From Arachidicoccus terrestris (GTDB lineage: Bacteria; Bacteroidota; Bacteroidia; Chitinophagales; Chitinophagaceae): a stretch of 64,000 nucleotides of DNA. This document shows, piece after piece, positions 6,650 to 14,969 of this stretch; the stretch's first letter is position 1; each line of letters opens with the position of its first letter. The translations under genes and the position numbers were made by a program. A model generated the notes under the pieces. It worked only from the letters and a program-made list of their open reading frames with translations. It made no database searches and was not told where the DNA came from. The stretch covers positions 3,968,001 through 4,032,000 of the forward strand of contig NZ_CP083387.1 in NCBI RefSeq assembly GCF_020042345.1, written 5' to 3'.

Positions 6650-8692
6650 ATGTGTAAGCGGTCGATTCTCGTTTTATTCATATCCGGACTCTTTATCTGC
6701 GGGCTGATGGCGCAGCCCTCCGTTCAGCTGCATATCTCAGATAAAAGCATTGGCTCGAAGGATCAAGTCTCGGTCACCTATGAATTTAAGAATATCAGCC
6801 GACCGAACCTGCCGGATATTACCTTTAACGACTGGGATGTCAATGGGCCTTCATTTAGCCAGAGCACACAAATTTATAATGGGAATGCGACCTCTTCAAT
6901 TTCCTATACTTTTACGCTTTATCCCAAACATATCGGTACTTTAAAGGTGCCAGGTATAACGATTGATTATAACGGTAAGAAACTGAGCTGTCACGATGGT
7001 ACTGTCAAAGTCCTGCAGAAGGAACATGTTCAAAGAAAGTCAGCTGGCAGTGGCAATTCTCCGTTTGGATCAATACTGCAGGGGATGCCGAATATGGGTT
7101 TCCCCTCTGACATCTTCGGGACGCCCGACCCTACACCCCCGCCTGTATCCGGAGTTATCGTACATCCGGGACAGAGTTATGACCAGGCAGCGGCCCATGA
7201 TTTTTTTATAAAAATCACACCCTCCAAGTCCAGCTTCTATGTGGGTGAACCAATTTTGGTGGATTATGAATTTTTTGGCGCAGCAAACTGTAACTGGCAG
7301 CCAGAAAGATTCCCCTCTTTTAATGGGTTCAGTGTAACGGATATTGAACGAAAATTATATCCTTATAGAGTTAAAGTCGATGGTCGGGATTATAGAGTCG
7401 GAGGGATCCGTAAAGTACAGTTAGTTGCTTTAAAGACAGGCACACTCCCCTTAGACTCTTCTTCTGTCAGCGTACAAACGACTTTTATCGATGCGTCCAA
7501 TCCGGCCGACCGCAATACGGCTTCAGCATTAATCAAAAGCAAACCGCAGATGGTGACAGTATTGCCACTACCAAAAGACGGGCAGCCGGATGTCTTCTCC
7601 GGAGCAATCGGTCAGTTCCAGATCCGAGCGACGGTGGATAATAATAAATTACCTGCCGGAGAGAATAACCGCTTGCATATTCACATTACGGGTACCGGAA
7701 ATTTGGATGGGGTTACCGTGCCAGACATAAAATGGCCTGACGGTGTCCAGGCGTATGACGCGAGAGACAGTCAATCGGTCAATAAAACGAATTTTCCGAT
7801 GGAACGGTCCCTGGATTTTGAGATCCCTTTTATTGGCAATAAGGAAAGCGGCGTTATTATACCGCCAATCACATTTAATTTCTTTAATCCTGATACAAAA
7901 AAATATGTAACTGATTCTACTGATGCTATTCAGATACAATTTACCGCGCCGTTAAAGGACAATGGTCTTGCGGCGGGGCTGTCTCAGCATCACCGCACCA
8001 ATCGCGACTATCTATGGATTGTAGCGGGTATTGCTCTTGTTGTGGGAGGCATATTTGGGTTTGCCGAATGGAGGAAAGCAAAAAGCCAAAAGAAAAATAG
8101 GAAAACAGGCCTTGTGTCAGATCCTGATCCTGTAAAAAAACACGAAGCGTCTTATAGGGGCGCGGACAGGTTAGCTGCGAGCGCCGACGCAAGGATGAAA
8201 TCCGGAGATTCTTCGTCGATAAGATCCGTTGACAAAAAAAAGGAGCATGTCAAGAGTACTGGCGAACCTTTACCGCACGTGGCAGATCATTTGCAATACC
8301 TGCCCGAAGGATTGAGTAATAGGATCAAGGCAAAAAACGGGCCGTATCAAACGACAGCAGAAAATGTAGGGTCCGATGAGCAACCCGTATCGCCTTCAAA
8401 AACCAGAGAAGAATTACGGCAGGAAGCCATTCGGGAGCTAAAGCAGCGACAAGATCCCAAAGAATTCTTTGTACTCGCAAAGGCCTTCATAGTTGAACAG
8501 TTGCAGTACTTGCTGAATACATCTGAGACGGATGAGAAACGCCTGCTACAAGCCCTGGCGGATAGCCGGCCCGAATTACACGGGGATTATAGTTCACTGA
8601 TTAACATCTGTAACAAGGCGCTTTACTTGCCGGTAGCCTCTGAAACGTCCAGAACGCTGGTGTTGGATAAGATAGAGACAATGAAAGCATAG
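6650..8692 (+). CDS. BatD-like protein (oxygen tolerance family), surface-anchored
   Basis: 680 residues with a signal peptide (ILVLFISGLFICGLMAQ), then a long exported region of beta-sandwich-like repeats, a transmembrane helix near residues 455-473 (LWIVAGIALVVGGIFGF), and a charged cytoplasmic tail of about 200 residues ending in a helical block (EELRQEAIRELKQRQDPKEFFVLAKAF). This is the layout of BatD, including its opening PSVQLHISDKSIGSKDQVSVTYEF. A low-complexity Gly/Pro/Met stretch near residues 130-170 separates two exported domains. BatD usually sits with moxR, a DUF58 gene and batA/batB/batC, but none of these is in the window. Function is poorly defined in the whole family. Confidence 0.85.
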   Translation: MCKRSILVLFISGLFICGLMAQPSVQLHISDKSIGSKDQVSVTYEFKNISRPNLPDITFNDWDVNGPSFSQSTQIYNGNATSSISYTFTLYPKHIGTLKVPGITIDYNGKKLSCHDGTVKVLQKEHVQRKSAGSGNSPFGSILQGMPNMGFPSDIFGTPDPTPPPVSGVIVHPGQSYDQAAAHDFFIKITPSKSSFYVGEPILVDYEFFGAANCNWQPERFPSFNGFSVTDIERKLYPYRVKVDGRDYRVGGIRKVQLVALKTGTLPLDSSSVSVQTTFIDASNPADRNTASALIKSKPQMVTVLPLPKDGQPDVFSGAIGQFQIRATVDNNKLPAGENNRLHIHITGTGNLDGVTVPDIKWPDGVQAYDARDSQSVNKTNFPMERSLDFEIPFIGNKESGVIIPPITFNFFNPDTKKYVTDSTDAIQIQFTAPLKDNGLAAGLSQHHRTNRDYLWIVAGIALVVGGIFGFAEWRKAKSQKKNRKTGLVSDPDPVKKHEASYRGADRLAASADARMKSGDSSSIRSVDKKKEHVKSTGEPLPHVADHLQYLPEGLSNRIKAKNGPYQTTAENVGSDEQPVSPSKTREELRQEAIRELKQRQDPKEFFVLAKAFIVEQLQYLLNTSETDEKRLLQALADSRPELHGDYSSLINICNKALYLPVASETSRTLVLDKIETMKA

Positions 8693-8718
8693 CCTGACCT
8701 GAAATAGGCAGAATGATG

Positions 8719-8767
8719 GCCGGTTAAATATGCGCCGGCGGTAGCCGTCCTTTTGGATGGGCTATCC
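8719..8767. repeat. Dispersed hairpin repeat, copy 2
   Basis: Related to the block at 733-770: it begins GCCGGTTAAATATGCG, then has hairpin arms GGTAGCCGTCC and GGATGGGCTATCC around TTTT. This copy carries about nine extra bases between TGCG and the hairpin. It lies between the convergent batD-like and response-regulator genes and could also act as a terminator. Confidence 0.5.
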
Positions 8768-8812
8768 CGGGAGCATTTCGTCTCGCTCTTTCGTTTAAGA
8801 TGGTCCTTACGT

Positions 8813-9523
8813 TTAAAGATCAGTAAACTTGTACCCTACCCCCCTCACCGAATGGAAATAAGTGGGGTTGCGACTGTCTTTCTCAAAATATTTCCGGAAG
8901 TTTAAAATAAAGTTATCAATTGTTCGTGTAGCTGGGAATACATTATAGCCCCAGACCACTTGAAGTATCTTTTCCCTGGGTACAACTTCGTTTCTATTTT
9001 CAAAAAGAAGTTTCAGTAACATTGTCTCTTTTTTACTGAGTTCAATGGTTTTTCCCTCCCATGTAATAGCCTGTTGCGCATTAAACAGGATTTGATTACT
9101 GCCAAAGCTAAAAGAGTCGCTTATTGTTTCCCTGTCTTGCAGTTTTTTGTTTTTTTCGATTAGTTTGTAGACTCTGAGTAACAACTCTTCCAAATCAAAA
9201 GGCTTCGTCAGGTAGTCATCTGCACCTTTTTTCAGGCCAGTTACCTTGTCCAGAGAGGTGTTTTTGGCACTAAGGATGAGGATCGGCGTCTCTATATTCT
9301 GAATACGGATTCGTTCTGTAGCGCTGATCCCGTCCAGTTCAGGTAACATGACATCCATTATGATCAGATCAAAATATTCATTTTCCACCGCTTTGAGGGC
9401 CTTATTGCCATCATAGGCGGAAGTGACACTGTAACCCTCTAGTTCCAGATTGAGTTTTAAAGTATCATGGAGGTTCTCTTCATCTTCTACCAGTAATATA
9501 TTGCCATTATTTGCTGTTGTCAT
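8813..9523 (-). CDS. OmpR-family response regulator
   Basis: 236 residues. The receiver domain spans about residues 8-120, with the acidic pair Glu 13/Asp 14, the phosphorylated Asp 57 (LIIMDVMLPELDG), and the conserved Ser/Thr and Lys positions in ILSAKN and LTKPFDLEEL. The C-terminal winged-helix DNA-binding domain spans about 135-236 (LSKKETMLLKLLFENRNEVVPREKIL, then TRTIDNFILNFRKYF and VRGVGYKF). It is the second gene of a two-gene unit: its ATG overlaps the stop of the kinase gene in ATGA, so the two are translationally coupled. It resembles the RprY/PhoP type. The regulated genes cannot be told from the sequence. Confidence 0.95.
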   Translation of the reverse strand: MTTANNGNILLVEDEENLHDTLKLNLELEGYSVTSAYDGNKALKAVENEYFDLIIMDVMLPELDGISATERIRIQNIETPILILSAKNTSLDKVTGLKKGADDYLTKPFDLEELLLRVYKLIEKNKKLQDRETISDSFSFGSNQILFNAQQAITWEGKTIELSKKETMLLKLLFENRNEVVPREKILQVVWGYNVFPATRTIDNFILNFRKYFEKDSRNPTYFHSVRGVGYKFTDL

Positions 9524-10503
9524 ACTTTCGGTTTTAGTATCGGAAACTGTAATGTAAAAATAGCGCCATTTGGCTGATTATCCATAATCTGGATCTGACC
9601 ACCATGTTCTTGGGTAATGCGCTTACAAAGATAAAGGCCCAGTCCGGTACCTTTGGTCTTACGTACTGACTCATTGCCGGCGCGATAAAATTTGTTGAAA
9701 ATCTTATTTTTCTCCGATGTGGCAATGCCCGGTCCCAGGTCAATGAATTTCAGTAAGGCATATTTGCCTTTAAAAGTTGCTATACTCGCGTATATCGGAT
9801 CCGGACCCGGTGCATATTTGACGGCATTTTCCAATAGGTTACTGATCAACAGTTCCAGCAGCAATTGCTCTCCTTTAACCCAGATATCGGGAGACACCTC
9901 ACCCTGAAAGATCCTATTCGGGTAACGCACCCGGAACTGCATGAGCTGCTCCCCCAATAATTCGGAAAGGTTAACTTCACCAGCGTTGAGGGTGTGCTGA
10001 CCGCTTTCCAATTGTGCCGTTGTCAGAATGTTGCTGGTTAATGTATTGAGCCTTTTTGTTTCGCTTAGCGTATTTTCCAGCAATTTTCGGCGTTGGTCAG
10101 GATTTAGACTTCGCTTGAGCATGGTCTCCAGATTCAACCGGGATACAGCAATCGGGGTCTTGAGCTCATGGGTGATGGCCATCATGAAGTTTTGTTGTTG
10201 ATCGGCCTGTTTGATTTCCTGACGAATAGTTCTATAAACATAAGCCGCACCGATCATAATTAATATAAAGAAAGTCATACCCTCTCCTATGTACTGCAAG
10301 GATTTTCGATGGCGTGCGTCTTTTAAAGCTGCTATTTTATCCTGGTATTGAAAATCATCTGTACGTAGCTGCTCATATCTGTAGAAATACATTTGCCTGT
10401 TTTGTGCTTCCAAAGAAATGAACCACCATACTAATGCGGACACTATATAGAGTAGTAAAAACCAATAGGTAAAGGAAATAAAATAAAACTTATGTTTTTT
10501 CAT
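9520..10503 (-). CDS. Membrane sensor histidine kinase
   Basis: 327 residues. Two transmembrane helices (about 9-28 and 72-91) enclose a small exported sensor region of roughly 43 residues. Next comes the phosphoacceptor domain with His 112 in ITHELKTPIAV, and an HATPase domain with the N box (ELLISNLLENAVKYAPG), G1 box (FIDLGPGI), and F and G2 boxes (FNKFYR; GTGLGLYLCKRI). It pairs with the overlapping response regulator downstream. There is no PAS or HAMP domain, so signal sensing must rely on the short exported loop or the membrane helices. It diverges from yicC. Confidence 0.95.
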   Translation of the reverse strand: MKKHKFYFISFTYWFLLLYIVSALVWWFISLEAQNRQMYFYRYEQLRTDDFQYQDKIAALKDARHRKSLQYIGEGMTFFILIMIGAAYVYRTIRQEIKQADQQQNFMMAITHELKTPIAVSRLNLETMLKRSLNPDQRRKLLENTLSETKRLNTLTSNILTTAQLESGQHTLNAGEVNLSELLGEQLMQFRVRYPNRIFQGEVSPDIWVKGEQLLLELLISNLLENAVKYAPGPDPIYASIATFKGKYALLKFIDLGPGIATSEKNKIFNKFYRAGNESVRKTKGTGLGLYLCKRITQEHGGQIQIMDNQPNGAIFTLQFPILKPKV

Positions 10504-10577
10504 GTCTAAATAGGGCTAATTTTGCCACTTGAGCCGACCCTTAATTTGAATTTACAGGCAATTTAGCTAAAATTAAG

Positions 10578-10585
10578 TAGGTTTG
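10578..10585 (+). promoter_or_regulatory. Probable -7 element of yicC
   Basis: TAGGTTTG matches TAnnTTTG exactly and lies 19 bases before the yicC ATG, giving a short leader. Confidence 0.45.
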
Positions 10586-10604
10586 TTTTAAAATTTATTA
10601 ATAT

Positions 10605-11480
10605 ATGCTTCTTTCAATGACAGGCTATGGCCGTTCGGAACAATTAATCGGAGACAAAACGTTTTTAGTAGAGATTAAATCTCTGAATGGGAAGCAATAT
10701 GATATCCGGCTTAACCTCCCGGCATTACTGAAGCCTTTTGAATTTAAAATCCGTAACCTGATTTCTGATCAGCTCATTAGAGGTAGTGTTGAATGCACGG
10801 TTACCATCAAACAAAACGGGGCCGGCAAGTCCGTTGCTCTAAATGCTGATTTGGCCAAGCATTTTTATATCTCTGTGGAGAGGCTGGCCAGGGAATTGAA
10901 TGCCAGCACTGAAAATCTGCTGGGCTCTGTATTGAAGCTTCCGGAGGTAATTTCCAGTTCTACAGAAGTACTCACGGATGAGCAATACGGCGACTTCGAA
11001 AGAATTTTGCAAGATGCGCTGAATGCGATTGAAAAGCATAGAGAAGATGAAGGTGCCGCTCTGGAGCAAGACTTATTACTGCGAATAGCAAATATTGAAA
11101 AGTATCAGCCACAGATCGCCGGCAAAGAAGTGAATCGCAAGGTACGTATTAAAGAGCATCTGATGAAGATACTGGAAGAGCATGTGGGTAAGGAGGCTTA
11201 TGATGCCCATAGGCTGGAACAGGAGTTGGTATATTACATTGAGAAGATTGATATCAGTGAAGAACAGGTTCGCCTAAAGACCCATTGTGCCTATTTTAAG
11301 GAAATTGTGCTGGAGGAAGGTAAATCCAAGGGTAAGAAACTTGGTTTTGTTCTGCAAGAGATTGGAAGGGAAATCAATACCACCGGATCCAAAGCCTATG
11401 ACCTGGATATACAGCGTTATGTCGTTCAGATGAAAGATGAACTGGAAAAGGCCAAAGAACAAGTACTTAATGTTCTTTGA
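10605..11480 (+). CDS. yicC: YicC-family endoribonuclease
   Basis: 291 residues with the family's hallmark start (MLLSMTGYGRSE), SLNGKQYDIRLNLP in the N-terminal domain and the C-terminal block EQELVYYIEKIDISEEQVRLKTH followed by KGKKLGFVLQEIGREINTTGSKA. YicC proteins are endoribonucleases in E. coli and are found in most bacteria. The length is typical. The first ATG is at the very start of the conserved domain, which fixes the start. gldH follows 57 bases later on the same strand, so the two may be co-transcribed. Often gmk comes next to yicC in other genomes, but not here. Confidence 0.95.
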   Translation: MLLSMTGYGRSEQLIGDKTFLVEIKSLNGKQYDIRLNLPALLKPFEFKIRNLISDQLIRGSVECTVTIKQNGAGKSVALNADLAKHFYISVERLARELNASTENLLGSVLKLPEVISSSTEVLTDEQYGDFERILQDALNAIEKHREDEGAALEQDLLLRIANIEKYQPQIAGKEVNRKVRIKEHLMKILEEHVGKEAYDAHRLEQELVYYIEKIDISEEQVRLKTHCAYFKEIVLEEGKSKGKKLGFVLQEIGREINTTGSKAYDLDIQRYVVQMKDELEKAKEQVLNVL

Positions 11481-11537
11481 TCTGATGGTAAATTTATTTA
11501 AGACTTTATTACAGAAAGGTATTAAAACGCGACAGGT

Positions 11538-12194
11538 ATGATCCGCCAAATCGATTTTACTTTTTGTTCCATTATTAATAAGATAGGTACGCGAGCGGGC
11601 AAACACTGTTTTATAACCAATCTGGCAGGTACGCTTGCCTGCATATTGGCTTTTGTAGGTTGTTTGAGCAGCTGTTCAAATCAGATTGTTAAACAGGAAA
11701 GACTGGTATCGATTCCTAATCAGGCGTGGGCGCAGTCATATCAGCCCTGGGTTCATTTGGATGTTCAGGATTCAACTCACCCCTACAGGATTTATGCGGT
11801 TATCCGTCATAGTCAACAATTCAAATACGACAACTTATTGTTAAGATACGGTTATATAGCTCCGGGGGATAGTGCCATATTTCATGAGGTAAATCTGCCG
11901 CTGGCCAAAAATGACAGGTGGCTGGGTGATACGCTAGGCACTGTTGTTGAAACCAGAATCAAGCTGGGACCGGCGCCTCAAAAGTTACCGATTGGAGACA
12001 ACGTCTTTGTAATGGCCCACCTTATGCCTGATGAACCGCTTATTGGCGTGTTACAAGTGGGTATCCGCATTGAAGTTGCGGATGACGGCATATCCGATGG
12101 GGCCGGCCCGGCAAAAAATTCCGGCGGAGGTAACACTGCAGATACAACCGCAAAATCTTCAAGGTCTGCGTCCCCCCGAACATCTGCAAAATAA
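11538..12194 (+). CDS. gldH: Gliding-motility-type lipoprotein GldH
   Basis: 218 residues with a signal sequence and a lipobox at LSSC (Cys 46), so probably a membrane-anchored lipoprotein. The middle matches GldH: the YRIYAVIRHSQQFKYDNLLLRYGY region, LAKNDRWLGDTLGTVVETRI, and MPDEPLIGVLQVGIRIE near the end of the domain. GldH is needed for gliding in Flavobacterium, but homologues occur in non-gliding Bacteroidota too. Two things are odd: a long N-terminus of some 25 residues before the hydrophobic core, and a Ser/Gly/Lys-rich tail of about 35 residues after the domain. No other gld gene is present here. It converges on the GH3 gene with only 21 bases between the stops. Confidence 0.8.
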   Translation: MIRQIDFTFCSIINKIGTRAGKHCFITNLAGTLACILAFVGCLSSCSNQIVKQERLVSIPNQAWAQSYQPWVHLDVQDSTHPYRIYAVIRHSQQFKYDNLLLRYGYIAPGDSAIFHEVNLPLAKNDRWLGDTLGTVVETRIKLGPAPQKLPIGDNVFVMAHLMPDEPLIGVLQVGIRIEVADDGISDGAGPAKNSGGGNTADTTAKSSRSASPRTSAK

Positions 12195-12215
12195 CCTATA
12201 TTTTTCGTGCTCAAC

Positions 12216-13976
12216 CTACCGCCTGTTTTCGCCTGCTTTAACAATTAGGCCTTTTCCATAAGGCATGCCTGGCGTTACAGTTACGGGTAATTTTCCTTTT
12301 GCACCTGTCTCTCCTGTTAGAAAATCGGCCACGGCCTGTTGAAATACATCACCATTTTCATAACTTACCAACAGATTATTAAAGGTTGTGAAATTTTTCA
12401 GGGCATAGGGATTACCCATGACAATTAAAGTCGATCCGGTATTATAATCATGCACATTTTGGATAAGTTTCAAGGCCTGCTGGCTGATTTTGAAATTATC
12501 AGCCGGCCTTTTACTAAACCCCTCTATACTAATAATGATTCTGTCGAATCCGCCTTCCTTTATTTTCTGTAGAATATCGGTGGCCATTGCGTTTTCGTCG
12601 TTAAAATCAAAATAGAAATTCTCGGCCTGAACTGTTTGTCTGAGTATGCCGGAAAGCAGGTTCTTAGGTTGCCCGCCCACCTGTAAATAGGCGATCTTTT
12701 TGCCCGTTTGTAAAGGCTTAAATTTATCTTTCTCCAATTTTACCGCCGTAAGGCTGCGGCGGGCTACCTGAGCGCTCAATGGTGTCACTTCCTCATTGAG
12801 ATCTTCCAGCAGGTGGTCGGGCCTGATGTTTTCAGGATCAGGCTTATTGAGGCCCAGGTGGTATTTTGCATATAAGACCTTTTTTATCCTAGATTCCAGA
12901 TCCACCCAGTTAAGATCGCCATTTGCGATGGCCTGATTGATCTTCTCAATACTGAGTCTCACGTCACCGGGTAAACAAAGCATATCATTACCGGCTTTGA
13001 GAGACAGCACAGCTACCTGGCCTTTTGGGAAATATTTGGCCACTCCTTCCATCTCCAGCGCATCTGTAAATGAAAGACCTTTGAATCCTATTTTTTTTCG
13101 CAATAGGTCCGTCACAAATTTATGAGATAAAGAGCTGGCCAAATGGGGAGTATTGTCGATTTTAGGAATAGATAGATGTGCAATCATGACCGAACCAATA
13201 CCTGCTTTAAAAACCCGTTTAAAGGGAATCAGTTCTAACTTTTCAAGTTCAGACAAGGATTTGTTGATCACAGGCAGATCAAGATGAGAATCAACCGAGA
13301 CATCTCCGTGCCCGGGAAAGTGTTTGGCACAGGCCATGACGCCTTGAGCCTGCATACCCTTCATGATCGCTACTCCATAGGTGGATACAATATTCTTGTT
13401 TTGTCCGAATGATCTATATCCAATAACAGGGTTGGCGGGGTTATTATTAATATCCACGACCGGCGCGTAGTTTACCTGGATACCCATTCTTTTACATTGT
13501 CGGGCCATTGCCTCTCCAATCTTATAAACGAGATCTTTGCCGTTTCTGATGGCGCCTATGGTTAATTGATCAGGGAATTTCGCTACGCCATCCATGCGCA
13601 TTCCCAGTCCGGTCTCACCGTCAATGCATACCATTAAGGGGGTTTTTGCAGCCTTTTGCAATTTTTTTAAGACAACTGCCTGATCCGCCGGCGCTCCCTG
13701 AAATAAACAAACTGCACCGACATTGTAACGTTTTACCAAATCCAGCACTTTTTCTGTATAGATATCAGGCTTCCCGTCTTTAATGCCACTTTCCCGGACA
13801 ACCATCAGCTGTGCCAGCCTTTGGTCTGGCGTTAACGACTGATAAACGCTGTCCACCCAGCTGGAGGCAGCCGTGGTGTGTTGGAAAAATTTTTGGCTAC
13901 GGGCAAAGCCTGATAGCAGAATGCCTATGAGTAATAAAGAGAAGAACTTGGTATTAGATGTTTGCGTCATATGCAT
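12216..13976 (-). CDS. Secreted glycoside hydrolase family 3 (beta-N-acetylhexosaminidase-like)
   Basis: 586 residues with an N-terminal signal peptide (FFSLLLIGILLSGFARS). The GH3 catalytic domain shows the NagZ-type signature KHFPGHGDVSVDSH (residues 218-231), whose His acts as general acid/base in this subgroup, and the nucleophile Asp 305 in LSFTDALEME. A smaller C-terminal alpha/beta domain follows (about 410-586). Being exported, it probably trims N-acetylglucosamine from peptidoglycan or chitin-type fragments in the periplasm. Many Bacteroidota relatives carry an added beta-lactamase-like domain; this one stops without it. A terminator separates it from the ECF sigma gene upstream, so it has its own transcript. 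Confidence 0.9.
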   Translation of the reverse strand: MHMTQTSNTKFFSLLLIGILLSGFARSQKFFQHTTAASSWVDSVYQSLTPDQRLAQLMVVRESGIKDGKPDIYTEKVLDLVKRYNVGAVCLFQGAPADQAVVLKKLQKAAKTPLMVCIDGETGLGMRMDGVAKFPDQLTIGAIRNGKDLVYKIGEAMARQCKRMGIQVNYAPVVDINNNPANPVIGYRSFGQNKNIVSTYGVAIMKGMQAQGVMACAKHFPGHGDVSVDSHLDLPVINKSLSELEKLELIPFKRVFKAGIGSVMIAHLSIPKIDNTPHLASSLSHKFVTDLLRKKIGFKGLSFTDALEMEGVAKYFPKGQVAVLSLKAGNDMLCLPGDVRLSIEKINQAIANGDLNWVDLESRIKKVLYAKYHLGLNKPDPENIRPDHLLEDLNEEVTPLSAQVARRSLTAVKLEKDKFKPLQTGKKIAYLQVGGQPKNLLSGILRQTVQAENFYFDFNDENAMATDILQKIKEGGFDRIIISIEGFSKRPADNFKISQQALKLIQNVHDYNTGSTLIVMGNPYALKNFTTFNNLLVSYENGDVFQQAVADFLTGETGAKGKLPVTVTPGMPYGKGLIVKAGENRR

Positions 13977-14045
13977 ATGCTATTTTATTATTAAAACTAT
14001 GGATCGTCCGTGAAGTTAGCCATTTGTGCCTGAATAGAAAACAAA

Positions 14046-14076
14046 ATCCCGCCTGTGATAAGTCATAAGGCGGGAT
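14046..14076 (-). terminator. Terminator after the ECF sigma gene
   Basis: Arms ATCCCGCCT and AGGCGGGAT (9 bp, perfect) enclose a 13-base loop. On the minus strand the hairpin is followed by TTTTGTTTTC, a U-rich tail. Confidence 0.8.
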
Positions 14077-14098
14077 AAAATATAGGGATGCTTTTTTG

Positions 14099-14692
14099 TC
14101 AGAGCTCTATTTGGTAGGTGGCCATGAGTTTACGTAAATTCAGTAAGCCGTAACGCATTCTGCCCAATGCTGTATTAATACTGCAGTCGGTCAACCGAGC
14201 AATTTCTTTAAAGCTCATGTCACCATAATGGCGCAATACGAGTACCTCTCTTTGGGACGCAGGCAGATGGTCCAACAGCATACTGACCAGTTGGTAGGTT
14301 TCCTGACGAATTCGTTTGGTTTCAGCATTCTCATTGTGATGGACACCCACTACATCAAAGATATCCCGCATGTCATTTTGATCCGTGTTTACAAGGGGAA
14401 CTCTTTTGAGTTTACGAAAATGATCTACACAAAGGTTATGGGCAATCCGCATAATCCAGGGCAGTACCTTACCTTCCTCATTATACCTCCCACTGCGTAA
14501 TGTGTCAATCACACGTATAAAGGTTTCCTGAAAGATGTCCTCTGCCAGATATTTGTCTTTTACCAGAAAGAAGATGGAAGTGTAAATTTTGTCTTTATAC
14601 TTCTCAATCAGCTGCTCCAATGCGTTTAGGTCTCCGTTTTGGAAGCGGGATACCAACTGTGTATCCGTTGGGTAATCATTATTACTCATCAT
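14099..14692 (-). CDS. RNA polymerase ECF-type sigma-70 factor
   Basis: 197 residues. Region 2 is at about residues 24-95 (ALEQLIEKYKDKIYTSIFFLVKDKYLAEDIFQETFIRVIDTL, then WIMRIAHNLCVDHFRK), and region 4 is at about 135-190 (LPASQREVLVLRHYGDMSFKEIARLTDCSINTALGRMRYGL), with the helix-turn-helix at the end. No anti-sigma gene is next to it, which is less common for this class. Upstream lies a 277-base AT-rich gap to uvrA. Target promoters cannot be named from the sequence. Confidence 0.94.
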   Translation of the reverse strand: MMSNNDYPTDTQLVSRFQNGDLNALEQLIEKYKDKIYTSIFFLVKDKYLAEDIFQETFIRVIDTLRSGRYNEEGKVLPWIMRIAHNLCVDHFRKLKRVPLVNTDQNDMRDIFDVVGVHHNENAETKRIRQETYQLVSMLLDHLPASQREVLVLRHYGDMSFKEIARLTDCSINTALGRMRYGLLNLRKLMATYQIEL

Positions 14693-14969
14693 GGTTAGTT
14701 CATTTTAATGGAATAGGCGCAGTTCTGATAAGCAGCCCGGTTTCCAAATGAATATATTAGTTCAGAGTAAAAATGCTCAATAGGCGTATAAAGTTTTAAT
14801 AGGACAAAAATAAGGTATTTGTTAAATGATTTCCAAATTAAAGACCTCCTTTTTTTGAAATTATATATATATAAATTAACGTGAGTGATGTGTTTTGGGA
14901 TTTTTTGCTACATTTTTAAGAAAAAAAATATTTTTTTACATCTTTCTATTAGTAACTTTATCCTCAATT

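Noticed and set aside
14862-14880. TATATATATATA tract before uvrA
   Set aside because: Simple AT-rich upstream sequence; similar tracts lie near 44180. No sign of a functional repeat.
14895-14969. Upstream TTG start for uvrA, giving a hydrophobic N-terminus
   Set aside because: The stretch resembles a chance frame in AT-rich DNA and would place a membrane helix before a cytoplasmic repair protein.
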